Source of the DNA: Dehalococcoidia bacterium
Lineage (GTDB): Bacteria > Chloroflexota > Dehalococcoidia > UBA3495 > JAAXIE01
Assembly: GCA_012270525.1 (NCBI GenBank)
Contig: JAAXIE010000222.1
Span: forward strand, 1 to 7,661
Reading direction: 5' to 3'
DNA: 7,661 nt
This document shows positions 1 to 6,059 of the stretch, in pieces; position 1 is the stretch's first letter, and each line of letters starts with the position of its first letter. The notes beneath the pieces were generated by a model. The model worked only from the letters and a program-made list of their open reading frames with translations, was not told the origin of the DNA and searched no databases. The translations under genes and the position numbers were made by a program.

Positions 1-252
1 ACCCTGGACACAATGGAAGACGAGGTGAAGCGGGAGACCCTGCAGGCAGCCGAGATGGACAAGCCGATGAACGAGATCAGCGAGACCTCCCGCAACGCCT
101 TCCGCGGTCGGCGTACTGCCTATAGAGTCGACCACGCCAGGGAATGGGGCAACGTCATCGCCAACGCCTTCACCTCGGTGGTAAGGGACGGCTTGTCCCT
201 GCCCGCCGATCAACGCCCCGCCGAGGGCGGTACGGAATGGCCTCCACAATAA
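1..252 (+). CDS. 3' end of an unrecognised gene (C-terminal about 83 residues)
   Basis: The reading frame is open from base 1 and ends at TAA 250-252, so this is most likely the C-terminus of a gene that begins outside the window. An in-frame ATG at 13 exists, but nothing resembling a ribosome binding site can be seen in the few bases before it. The visible part is hydrophilic, rich in Glu, Arg and Asp, with one amphipathic stretch (residues about 42-60 from the ATG, around AREWGNVIANAF) and a Pro/Gly-rich tail ending in EWPPQ. There is no membrane segment and no motif I can assign. It lies 26 bases upstream of the CoA-transferase on the same strand, which suggests one operon and perhaps a related catabolic role; that is inference. 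I do not recognise the family. Confidence 0.5.
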   Translation, partial: TLDTMEDEVKRETLQAAEMDKPMNEISETSRNAFRGRRTAYRVDHAREWGNVIANAFTSVVRDGLSLPADQRPAEGGTEWPPQ

Positions 253-278
253 TCGTCCCTTGTAGTCCCTGAAGGCGC

Positions 279-1520
279 ATGAGTCGAATGGACCATAGTA
301 AGTTGCCCCTGCCCTTGGAGGGCATAAGGGTGGTGGACTGCACCCACATCGTAGCCGGTCCCTTCTGCTCCATGCTCTTGGGTGACGCCGGTGCGGAAGT
401 CATCAAGATCGAAAGGCCGGGCGTGGGCGACCGCTCCCGCCTCAATCGGTCCCACCTCCAGGACAAGGACGGCTCTACGGTCAGCGGCCGGTTCCTGGCG
501 ATCAACCGCAATAAGAAAAGCCTTGCGCTGGATATGGCCCATCCCCGAGGTAAGGAGTTGTTTCGGCAGTTGGTCGCCGTGTCGGACGTGGTGCTGGACA
601 ACTACGGCCCTGGTGCCCTGCAACGCTTGGGGTTCGGTTACGACCGCTTGCAGAGCATCAATCCCTCTGTGGTCTATGCCAGCATTACCGGCTACGGCAA
701 CACCGAGGCCCAGCGTGGCCCCTACTCCAGTTGGGCGGCCCACAACCCCTGTGTCCAGGGCATGGCGGGCTGGATGAACATCACCGGTGGCCCCGATGGT
801 CCGCCGGAAATGGTGGGAGACAACATCGGGGACTCGGTCCCTGCCGTTTGGACAGCCTACGGCGTAATGCTGGCATTACAGACCCGCAACCGCACCGGTC
901 TGGGCCAGCATGTGGACGTGGCCATGTACGACTGTATGATGATGCACAACACCTCCGTATTCCCCTTCTACCAGGTGGATGGCAAGGCACCCGGCCGGCA
1001 GAGAGAGAACATGACCAGTGCCCAGCTCGCGTTGGAAGCCAGCGATGGTTACGTGGTGCTGGCTGGGGCCATAGGCGAGGAGAAATGGGAAGCCCTGTGG
1101 CACCGCGTGGGGCACCCCGAACTGACCGAGGACCCCCGCTATCTCGGTCGGGACGTGGAAGGGCCTTTCTACTTGGACGTGATTCGCCCTACGCTCGAGG
1201 AGTGGACCACTCGCCATCCCAAGCGAGAGGTAACCGACCTGCTCCTGGAGTTAGGCTTCTCCGCCTCGATGGTCCAGGATGCCGAGGACATGATGGCCTG
1301 CCCTCACCTGGAAGCGCGGGAAATGTTCGTCGACCTCGACTACCCGGCAACAACGGGAAGCTTCAAAGCCCCATCCACACCGGTCAAGCTCTCCGCCTCC
1401 CAAGCAATGCTGGTACAGCGCCCGCCCTCCTTGGGGGAGCACACCAAAGAAGTCCTCCAGGGGCTGCTGGGGCTGTCATCCTCCGAGATAGGCATCCTGC
1501 ACCAGCAGGGCGTGGTCTAG
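279..1520 (+). CDS. CaiB/BaiF-type family III CoA-transferase
   Basis: Cytoplasmic enzyme that should move coenzyme A from an acyl-CoA donor to a carboxylic acid through an aspartyl-CoA thioester intermediate. At 413 aa it has the normal length of the family. The N-terminus (about residues 15-45) has the family pattern GIRVVDCTHIVAGPFCSMLL followed by GAEVIKIERPG. DNYGPGALQRLG lies at 107-118 and TGYG at 137-140. The GDS motif at 184-186 places D185 (codon 831-833) where Oxalobacter formyl-CoA transferase has its catalytic Asp169. GQHVDVAMYD at 209-218 and the C-terminal LGEHTKEVL are also typical. GAAGG at 271-275 sits only three bases before this ATG; an ATG at 288 (M4) has a spacing of 12, so either may start the protein. 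The gene closely follows the partial gene upstream. Substrate is unknown: formyl-, succinyl-, carnitine- and bile-acid-type enzymes share these motifs. Confidence 0.93.
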   Translation: MSRMDHSKLPLPLEGIRVVDCTHIVAGPFCSMLLGDAGAEVIKIERPGVGDRSRLNRSHLQDKDGSTVSGRFLAINRNKKSLALDMAHPRGKELFRQLVAVSDVVLDNYGPGALQRLGFGYDRLQSINPSVVYASITGYGNTEAQRGPYSSWAAHNPCVQGMAGWMNITGGPDGPPEMVGDNIGDSVPAVWTAYGVMLALQTRNRTGLGQHVDVAMYDCMMMHNTSVFPFYQVDGKAPGRQRENMTSAQLALEASDGYVVLAGAIGEEKWEALWHRVGHPELTEDPRYLGRDVEGPFYLDVIRPTLEEWTTRHPKREVTDLLLELGFSASMVQDAEDMMACPHLEAREMFVDLDYPATTGSFKAPSTPVKLSASQAMLVQRPPSLGEHTKEVLQGLLGLSSSEIGILHQQGVV

Positions 1521-1562
1521 CGACCCCGTGCCCTCCGGTTGCCACTAACCTCGCGCCTCTCC

Positions 1563-1585
1563 CCGCCGTTCCCTCTAGGGGGCGG
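1563..1585. terminator. Hairpin between convergent genes, possible bidirectional terminator
   Basis: CCGCC (1563-1567) can pair with GGCGG (1581-1585), and CCC (1571-1573) with GGG (1578-1580), leaving a 3-base bulge and a TCTA loop. It fills the gap between the CoA-transferase stop (1520) and the oxidoreductase stop codon (1589-1591), where a shared terminator is expected. There is no T-tract on either side, so it is not a canonical intrinsic terminator. Confidence 0.35.
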
Positions 1586-1588
1586 ACA

Positions 1589-2641
1589 CTACAGTGGCAG
1601 GTACACCGCTTCGCCGGTCTGGGCGCTCCGGGCCACTGCCTCGCTGAACTCCATGTACTGGACCCCATCCTCGAAGGAGGTCCGAGTCACCTTCTCCAAG
1701 CCCCGAATGGCGTTGACGAACTCCTCCTCGGCGCGCCACGTGTAGCGCTTCTCCTCGGGGTTGGGGACTTCCTTCAGTTCGGTGTCGCCACGCTTCCCAG
1801 CGTACACGTTGGCACCTTCGCAGTGGATCGTTCCTTCGCTGCCAAACAGCCATATCTCGTGCTGCGGACCCATTCCTGATACAGAACTGACGTTCATGTG
1901 CATCTGCGCCCCACAGGCCAAATCCGCCAGGATGTCCACCAATTCGGGAAGGCGCACCGACCGCAGATTCCCCGCCTCGTCCCTTCGCTGGGTGGTGAAC
2001 GTGCGGGTGTTCGCCATAACCTTGATGGCGGGGCCCAGCCAGCGCATCATCGACTCGTACTCGATGCCGACACTGAGGGCGTTGTAGCCGCTGACGTCAG
2101 CATCCATCCGCCAGTGGAAGGGAGCGTCCGGGTTGCTGAAGGCTTGGTGGGGCTGTCGGCCAATCGGCAGGGCTCTTATATCCACCGAGAGGACGTCTCC
2201 CAGGTACCCGCTGTTGATCATCTCGATGAGCAGGTTGTCCACGGCAAAGGTGGGCGGACCGGGGACGATCTGGGTGACGAGATGGGGCTTGCTCCGGGCC
2301 GCATCCAGCATGATGCGGGCTTCTTCAGCATTCATCGCCATGCGCCCCTCGGTGAGCACATGCTTGTCGGCTTCAAGAGCAGCCAGGGTGATGGCGCAAT
2401 GCATGTAGGGCCAGGTGCCGATGCAAATGGCGTTGGTATCGCTGGACTCCACTAGGTCCGTCCATGTGTCGTACACCGTGGGGATTTCCATCTCGGCGGC
2501 GGCCCGCTCGCTGGATTCCCGGCTGCGGTTCACTACGCTCACCACCTCGACCTCCGGCATGCCCCGGAGTCCCGGCAGGTTGCGGGAGCGCACGATGCCA
2601 CCCGCACCCACTATTCCAACTCGAATGGCTCCATCGGCCAT
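1589..2641 (-). CDS. Gfo/Idh/MocA-family oxidoreductase-like protein, catalytic residues replaced
   Basis: A 350-aa protein of normal family length with an N-terminal Rossmann fold. VGIVGAGGIV (8-17) supplies the dinucleotide-binding glycine loop; N38-R39 follows beta-strand 2, and IGTWPYMHCAITLAALEADKHVL (74-96) matches the region leading to the EKP motif. The C-terminal half has the family's beta-sheet domain, with GYLGDVLSVDI (145-155), an HWRMD element (176-180) and RWLGP (200-204). Family members normally carry Glu-Lys-Pro here, with lysine taking part in catalysis; this protein reads E98-G99-R100. The usual GxH position in the motif before RWL reads G192-I193-E194, so the histidine is also gone. 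It may therefore use other residues, or bind NAD(P) without the classical sugar or inositol oxidation. The ATG is well supported by GAGGAGG six bases upstream. A separate promoter is visible before the gene. Substrate is unknown. Confidence 0.92.
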   Translation of the reverse strand: MADGAIRVGIVGAGGIVRSRNLPGLRGMPEVEVVSVVNRSRESSERAAAEMEIPTVYDTWTDLVESSDTNAICIGTWPYMHCAITLAALEADKHVLTEGRMAMNAEEARIMLDAARSKPHLVTQIVPGPPTFAVDNLLIEMINSGYLGDVLSVDIRALPIGRQPHQAFSNPDAPFHWRMDADVSGYNALSVGIEYESMMRWLGPAIKVMANTRTFTTQRRDEAGNLRSVRLPELVDILADLACGAQMHMNVSSVSGMGPQHEIWLFGSEGTIHCEGANVYAGKRGDTELKEVPNPEEKRYTWRAEEEFVNAIRGLEKVTRTSFEDGVQYMEFSEAVARSAQTGEAVYLPL

Positions 2642-2647
2642 CTTGTT

Positions 2648-2654
2648 CCTCCTC
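2648..2654 (-). promoter_or_regulatory. Strong Shine-Dalgarno site of the Gfo/Idh-family gene
   Basis: Read on the minus strand this is GAGGAGG, six bases before the ATG at 2641. It is one of the two best ribosome binding sites in the window and fixes the start. Confidence 0.8.
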
Positions 2655-2664
2655 GCGATGGGCT

Positions 2665-2677
2665 ATGCGATACGCAT
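2665..2677. promoter_or_regulatory. Short dyad in the leader of the Gfo/Idh-family gene, possible operator
   Basis: ATGCG-ATA-CGCAT is a perfect inverted repeat with 5-base arms and a 3-base centre. It lies between the predicted transcription start (about 2688) and the ribosome binding site (2648-2654), where a bound repressor could block transcription. Short dyads arise by chance, so this stays tentative. Confidence 0.3.
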
Positions 2678-2694
2678 GGTTTGGGTTCGGCGGG

Positions 2695-2723
2695 ATTATA
2701 TGTCAGCTACAAGGTACAGTCTA
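2695..2723 (-). promoter_or_regulatory. Sigma-70-type promoter for the Gfo/Idh-family gene
   Basis: On the minus strand TAGACT (2723-2718, four of six matches to TTGACA) is followed after exactly 17 bases by a perfect TATAAT (2700-2695). The predicted start point is near 2688, giving a leader of about 46 bases. The -35 box lies inside the 3' end of the GIY-YIG gene, so the oxidoreductase can be expressed independently of it. Confidence 0.5.
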
Positions 2724-3192
2724 GGAGCAGCCGATCGGCGGTACTCGTCATGAGGACCTCACGAGGCGCGAGTCCCAAACCGGCCATCGTCTGGCATCCC
2801 GCCATCAGTGCGGTATCGTACGATGTTGCACTGAACAGGTGGGTCGGGCAGGCGCAATCACTGCTGCCGAAACCCGGGAAGGCAGGCGAAAGGGCAACGC
2901 CCAAGCCCTCGGCCAAACGACATTCCAGACGTTCGTCGGTGAGCGCGACCACCGCCCCGCGCAGAGCACCTGATGCCAGAAGAACGTCCACGTGCCACCG
3001 CAGCGGGGCACTGGTTCGCGTTCCGTAGTCGGAATGCCTCTGGATGCGCTTCAGGCCTGCCGGACCTTGGGCTGAGCCCACGTAGACGTACCATCCACTG
3101 AAGTCGAGCGTCCCCAGCCTGCCCACCAGCAGCCTGCCATGCACTTCCAACAGCAGCAGATAGAGGCCCTTATCGCGGCTGGCGAACCTCAT
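2707..3192 (-). CDS. GIY-YIG/DUF123-type nuclease-like protein
   Basis: A small (161 aa) cytoplasmic protein matching the DUF123 branch of the GIY-YIG superfamily, whose better-known members cut DNA. The GLY half-motif is at residues 9-11 and YVG at 37-39, within GWYVYVGSA. R49 and H53 (KRIQRH) fit the conserved helix, WHVD lies at 66-69, E95 may be the metal-binding glutamate, and GSSDCACPTHL (109-119) is the characteristic DUF123 ending. About 40 residues follow that motif, which seems long for this family. I chose the ATG at 3192; a TTG at 3201 would add three residues but overlaps a TATAAT-like box. No Shine-Dalgarno precedes the ATG, which fits a leaderless message. It is divergent from hisS. 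The role is not established; DNA repair or processing is a family-based guess. Confidence 0.82.
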   Translation of the reverse strand: MRFASRDKGLYLLLLEVHGRLLVGRLGTLDFSGWYVYVGSAQGPAGLKRIQRHSDYGTRTSAPLRWHVDVLLASGALRGAVVALTDERLECRLAEGLGVALSPAFPGFGSSDCACPTHLFSATSYDTALMAGCQTMAGLGLAPREVLMTSTADRLLLDCTL

Positions 3193-3200
3193 TGAGGTCA

Positions 3201-3206
3201 ATTATA
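3201..3206 (-). promoter_or_regulatory. -10 box of a probable leaderless promoter for the GIY-YIG gene
   Basis: A perfect TATAAT read on the minus strand ends eight bases before the ATG at 3192. A transcript starting at the normal distance from it would begin at or next to the start codon. No good -35 element is seen 16-18 bases upstream. Confidence 0.35.
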
Positions 3207-3230
3207 CGTGGCTGGCCAGCTATACTCAGC

Positions 3231-3259
3231 TTTACACAGATAGGTGGTCGCAGTATCCT
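3231..3259 (+). promoter_or_regulatory. Sigma-70-type promoter for hisS
   Basis: TTTACA (3231-3236, five of six matches to TTGACA) and TATCCT (3254-3259, four of six to TATAAT) are separated by exactly 17 bases. The predicted start near 3266 gives a leader of about 25 bases before the ATG at 3291. This argues against the in-frame TTG at 3192 as the hisS start, because it would lie upstream of the promoter. A weaker TATACT is at 3221-3226. Confidence 0.45.
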
Positions 3260-3290
3260 ACGGCTGCCCAATAGAGCTCCACACTACTGG

Positions 3291-4565
3291 ATGCGTGCGA
3301 GACAGCAATTGCAGTTCCGGGCCCCAAGAGGCACAGCCGACCTTCTGCCCCAGCAGCAGAAATACTGGCGCTACATCGAGCGGACCTGCGTCGGACTGGT
3401 CCAGCAGTACGGCTTCTCCCGCCTCGATACGCCCGTGTTCGAAAGCTCGGCCCTGTTCGACCGCTCAGTGGGTGCCGGAACCGACATCGTGGAGAAGGAG
3501 ACCTACACCTTCTCCGACCGTGGTGGCGACCTGCTGACCCTTCGTCCTGAAGGCACCGCCCCGGTCTGCCGCGCTTACCTGGAGCACGGCATGCACAACC
3601 TGCCCCAGCCCGTGCGCCTCTACTACTTCTGTCCCGTCTTCCGGTACGAGAGGCCCCAAGCCGGCAGATACCGCGAGCATCACCAGTTCGGCGTGGAGGT
3701 GGTGGGAGACCCCGATCCCTCAGTGGATGCAGAGGTGATCGAAGTAGCTTGGCGTCTGGTGCGACAGTTGGGACTCATCGATGTCACCCTGTACGTGAAC
3801 AGCATCGGCGACCGCCAGTGTCGCCAGGCCTATATCGATGCCCTGCGCGACTACTACCGCTGGCACCACGACAACCTCTGCCCTGATTGCCGTCAGCGGC
3901 TGGAACGCAACCCGCTCCGCCTGCTGGACTGCAAACGCGAGGGATGCCAGCAGTTCGGGAACGAGGCCCCCCGCTCGGTAGACCACTTGTGCGACGACTG
4001 CCAAGCACACTGGGACCGTTTGATGCAGTATCTGGCGACAATGGAGATTCCCTACAGGGTCGACCACCGTCTGGTGCGGGGCTTGGACTACTACACCCGG
4101 ACCGTCTTCGAGATACAGCCTCAGCAGGAAGGTGGCCAGAGTACCATAGTTGGCGGTGGCCGGTACGACGGCCTCATTGAGGAAATTGGGGGCAGGCCCA
4201 CGCCAGGCATAGGTTTTGCCACCGGCATGGAAAGGCTCTCCCTCAACTTGCAACGCCAGGAGGTGCCGGTCGACGATGAGCCGTCTCCGGACTACCTCGT
4301 GGTCAGTGTGGGCGAGGCAGCCCGTGAAGCAGCTCTGGACGTTGCCTTCCGCATGAGGCAGCAGGGGACGGGGGCTATCCTCGGCTCGGCTGGGCGTAGC
4401 CTCAAGGGGCAGTTGCGCCAGGCCAACGCTCTATCCATTCCGTATGTCGCTATAATTGGCGAGGACGAGGTGGCTGCCAACACTATCACCATCAGGGACA
4501 TGGCCACCGGTGGCCAGGAGCGTCGTCCGGTCTCCGAATTCCTGCAGCAACTTCAGGTGTTTTGA
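3291..4565 (+). CDS. hisS: Histidyl-tRNA synthetase
   Basis: Class II aminoacyl-tRNA synthetase that charges tRNA-His with histidine in the cytoplasm, normally as a homodimer. The 424-aa length is typical. PRGTADLLP (12-20) is the usual N-terminal signature. TLRPEGTAPVCRAY (83-96) and the motif 2 region FRYERPQAGRYREHHQFG (117-134) follow. The HisA loop LVRGLDYYTR (261-270) contains R263, equivalent to the catalytic arginine of the E. coli enzyme (R259). Motif 3 is GGGRYDGL (288-295) with GIGFATGMERL (306-316). The anticodon-binding domain occupies about 333-420. The insertion domain has CPDC (197-200), C214, C219 and CDDC (234-237); similar cysteine sets occur in other bacterial HisRS and may bind metal. 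The ATG at 3291 matches the family N-terminus but has no clear Shine-Dalgarno. The stop overlaps the next gene by four bases. Confidence 0.97.
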   Translation: MRARQQLQFRAPRGTADLLPQQQKYWRYIERTCVGLVQQYGFSRLDTPVFESSALFDRSVGAGTDIVEKETYTFSDRGGDLLTLRPEGTAPVCRAYLEHGMHNLPQPVRLYYFCPVFRYERPQAGRYREHHQFGVEVVGDPDPSVDAEVIEVAWRLVRQLGLIDVTLYVNSIGDRQCRQAYIDALRDYYRWHHDNLCPDCRQRLERNPLRLLDCKREGCQQFGNEAPRSVDHLCDDCQAHWDRLMQYLATMEIPYRVDHRLVRGLDYYTRTVFEIQPQQEGGQSTIVGGGRYDGLIEEIGGRPTPGIGFATGMERLSLNLQRQEVPVDDEPSPDYLVVSVGEAAREAALDVAFRMRQQGTGAILGSAGRSLKGQLRQANALSIPYVAIIGEDEVAANTITIRDMATGGQERRPVSEFLQQLQVF

Positions 4566-5134
4566 TTTGGCATCTACCCGTAAAGCGACTGTTGCTATCA
4601 GGCTCGGTAACCGTGGCTATCCTGTGTGCAATTGGCGCCCTGTGTTGGGGGCTGCACAGAACCGGCCCGACTTTCGTTGAACCGCTCTGGGTAATCGATA
4701 GGTCCAACGACGCAGAATTAGTGGGCTGGGCTGAAGATGTCTTCCTTGGAAGAGTCGCTAGGAAGCTGGGGCAAATTGAGGAGTGTGGATGGCCGGATAC
4801 ACAGTTTGAGGTACATGTCTTGGAGGTGATTAAGGGATCTCTTTCAGGGGTTGTGACTGTCAACCAACAGGGCGGCTATCGCAAGGACGGCAGCATATAC
4901 CGCGTGGACGGAGATATTGCTCAGCTCGATCCCGCAGGGTGTTACCTGTTCGTTACACGGCATCTAGCCGAGAAGGGCTGGCACACCTTGGTCCCTCAAT
5001 ATGGCAACATCAAGCTTCAACTACCTCTTGGGGCTGGCATGGCCAAAAAGGAAATACTAACTAGCTCAGCTGCCGAAACCCTGCGTTCCAGGTTCACTGC
5101 TGCAGTCGCAAACCAGATGCCCTTTGTCCCCTAG
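4562..5134 (+). CDS. Unrecognised membrane-anchored or exported protein
   Basis: A 190-aa protein I cannot assign to a named family. Residues 1-9 carry K8 and R9, followed by a hydrophobic stretch at about 10-31, so a signal anchor or signal peptide is likely; no lipobox precedes C22 or C28. The rest is soluble and beta-rich by pattern. It includes AEDVFLGRVARKLG (57-70), then alternating residues FEVHVLEVIKG (82-92), then VVTVNQQGG (97-105) and GCYLFVTR (126-133). C75 and C127 could form a disulfide outside the membrane. The start is TTG, overlapping the hisS stop as TTGA, which suggests translational coupling; the next in-frame TTG (4592) would lose the positive N-terminus. Hand-counted GC over 4681-5100 is about 53%, against about 66% in two sampled 60-base lines of hisS, so selection or origin differs. 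No link to histidine metabolism is visible. Confidence 0.75.
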   Translation: MIWHLPVKRLLLSGSVTVAILCAIGALCWGLHRTGPTFVEPLWVIDRSNDAELVGWAEDVFLGRVARKLGQIEECGWPDTQFEVHVLEVIKGSLSGVVTVNQQGGYRKDGSIYRVDGDIAQLDPAGCYLFVTRHLAEKGWHTLVPQYGNIKLQLPLGAGMAKKEILTSSAAETLRSRFTAAVANQMPFVP

Positions 5135-5200
5135 GGATGACGTCAAAGCTTACAAGTGCTCCGCAAGCCCACGGTGTTATCTGGAAGCCATTGTAACCAT

Positions 5201-5222
5201 GCTTCCGGGCTGACACGGAAGC
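5201..5222. promoter_or_regulatory. Inverted repeat around the -35 box, probable operator
   Basis: GCTTCCG (5201-5207) and CGGAAGC (5216-5222) are perfect 7-base arms separated by eight bases. The spacer contains the complete -35 hexamer CTGACA (5210-5215). A dimeric regulator bound here would occlude RNA polymerase. A further GGAAGC half-site lies upstream at 5183-5188. Confidence 0.45.
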
Positions 5223-5238
5223 TCTCAAGCCTTAGAAT
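5210..5238 (+). promoter_or_regulatory. Sigma-70-type promoter for the cyclase-esterase operon
   Basis: CTGACA (5210-5215) and TAGAAT (5233-5238) each match five of six consensus bases and are spaced by exactly 17 bases. The predicted start near 5245 gives a leader of about 25 bases that contains the ribosome binding site. The rest of the 5135-5269 gap holds only the inverted repeat and an 8-bp palindrome TGACGTCA at 5138-5145. Confidence 0.6.
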
Positions 5239-5256
5239 CCGCAAGTAGGCAGCACG

Positions 5257-5263
5257 GGAGGAG
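5257..5263 (+). promoter_or_regulatory. Strong Shine-Dalgarno site of the cyclase gene
   Basis: GGAGGAG lies six bases before the ATG at 5270 and fixes the start. Confidence 0.8.
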
Positions 5264-5269
5264 ACAGAC

Positions 5270-6025
5270 ATGGAAAGAGCCGTAGACCTGAGCCACCCCT
5301 GGAACATTCACTCGCCTCCGTGGATGGGGTACGACTCGCCCCGGTTGTGGTACACCCAGCGTCATTCCATGGGAGGGGTGGTCAGCCAGTGGCTCTCAAC
5401 TCCCCTTCACGTGGGGACCCATCTCGACTCCGAGATGCACGGCTACAGTGGCGGCCGGGATATCGGCAGCGTGCCCTTGGACCGCCTGTACGGCGATGGC
5501 GTGGTGGTGGACATCAGCCACGAGGTGGGTGCCTTCGACCTGATCACCGTGGACCACATCACCAGGAACGCCGATGTGCGCAAAGGTGACATCCTGATCA
5601 TCCATACCGGCTGGCACAAGTACTACCAGGGTGGCAGCGCGGAGGACGAGGAGACCTACTTCTGTCGTCATCCCGGCCCCTACAAAGAGGTGTCCGACTG
5701 GTTCATCGAGATGGAACTGAAGTGGACCGGCACCGACACCGGGTCGGGAGACCACCCCATGAACACCGCGATACGCAATCTGCGCCCTGACATCCGGGCC
5801 GAGTACGAGGAGAAGATCGGCCGTTCGGTGGACGAGCAATTCCCCATGCGCGATTATTTCTACATGCACCGAGCTCCCTTCCGCAAGGGCATCATTCACG
5901 TGGAAAACGTGGGTGGGGACATCGAGCAGGTGCTGAACAAGCGTTGCAAGATAGGAGCCTTTCCTTGGCGGTTCGAAGGCGGAGAGGGTGCCATGTGCCG
6001 GGTGGTAGCCTTCTTGGACGAATAG
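5270..6025 (+). CDS. Cyclase-family (kynurenine formamidase-like) metal-dependent hydrolase
   Basis: A 251-aa cytoplasmic protein of the PF04199 fold, which includes bacterial kynurenine formamidase and isatin hydrolase. These enzymes use divalent metal ions to hydrolyse amide or cyclic amide bonds. The metal-binding motif is LHVGTHLDSEMH, with H47, H51, D53 and H57 as candidate ligands. The usual form is HxGTHxDxPxH; here E55 replaces the proline. DRLYGDGVVVDIS (71-83) and GDILIIHTGW (106-115) are typical, and GTDTGSGDHPMN (154-165) fits the later substrate-side motif. H200 and E212 (HVENVGG) are the likely last ligands. The protein is slightly long for the family, with extra sequence at about 116-150. 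It begins an apparent operon with the downstream esterase (34-base gap) under its own promoter. Ring-opening or amide hydrolysis is a family inference; the substrate cannot be read from the sequence. Confidence 0.9.
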   Translation: MERAVDLSHPWNIHSPPWMGYDSPRLWYTQRHSMGGVVSQWLSTPLHVGTHLDSEMHGYSGGRDIGSVPLDRLYGDGVVVDISHEVGAFDLITVDHITRNADVRKGDILIIHTGWHKYYQGGSAEDEETYFCRHPGPYKEVSDWFIEMELKWTGTDTGSGDHPMNTAIRNLRPDIRAEYEEKIGRSVDEQFPMRDYFYMHRAPFRKGIIHVENVGGDIEQVLNKRCKIGAFPWRFEGGEGAMCRVVAFLDE

Positions 6026-6059
6026 GCTGCTTTCCCCGGAGCGAAGGAGCGTTGCGCCG

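Noticed and set aside
731..1879. A long plus-strand open frame (382 codons) across the CoA-transferase and into the opposite-strand oxidoreductase.
   Set aside because: Its translation is rich in Pro, Gly and Arg with no family features, and it shadows two well-supported genes. Long spurious frames are common at this GC content.
3192..3290. A 33-residue N-terminal extension of HisRS from an in-frame TTG at 3192.
   Set aside because: The extension does not resemble HisRS, would start upstream of the predicted hisS promoter, and would overlap the GIY-YIG start. The ATG at 3291 gives the normal N-terminus.
4562..4660. A lipoprotein signal in the 190-aa protein (C22 or C28).
   Set aside because: The residues before either cysteine (AIL, GAL) do not fit the lipobox pattern.
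5138..5145. The perfect palindrome TGACGTCA after the stop of the exported protein gene.
   Set aside because: Eight bases with no second copy and no clear relation to a promoter; expected by chance in a window of this size.
5183..5222. Attenuator-type alternative hairpins: GCTTCC could pair with GGAAGC on either side.
   Set aside because: The predicted transcript start (about 5245) lies downstream, so these bases would not be in the RNA. An operator is the simpler reading.
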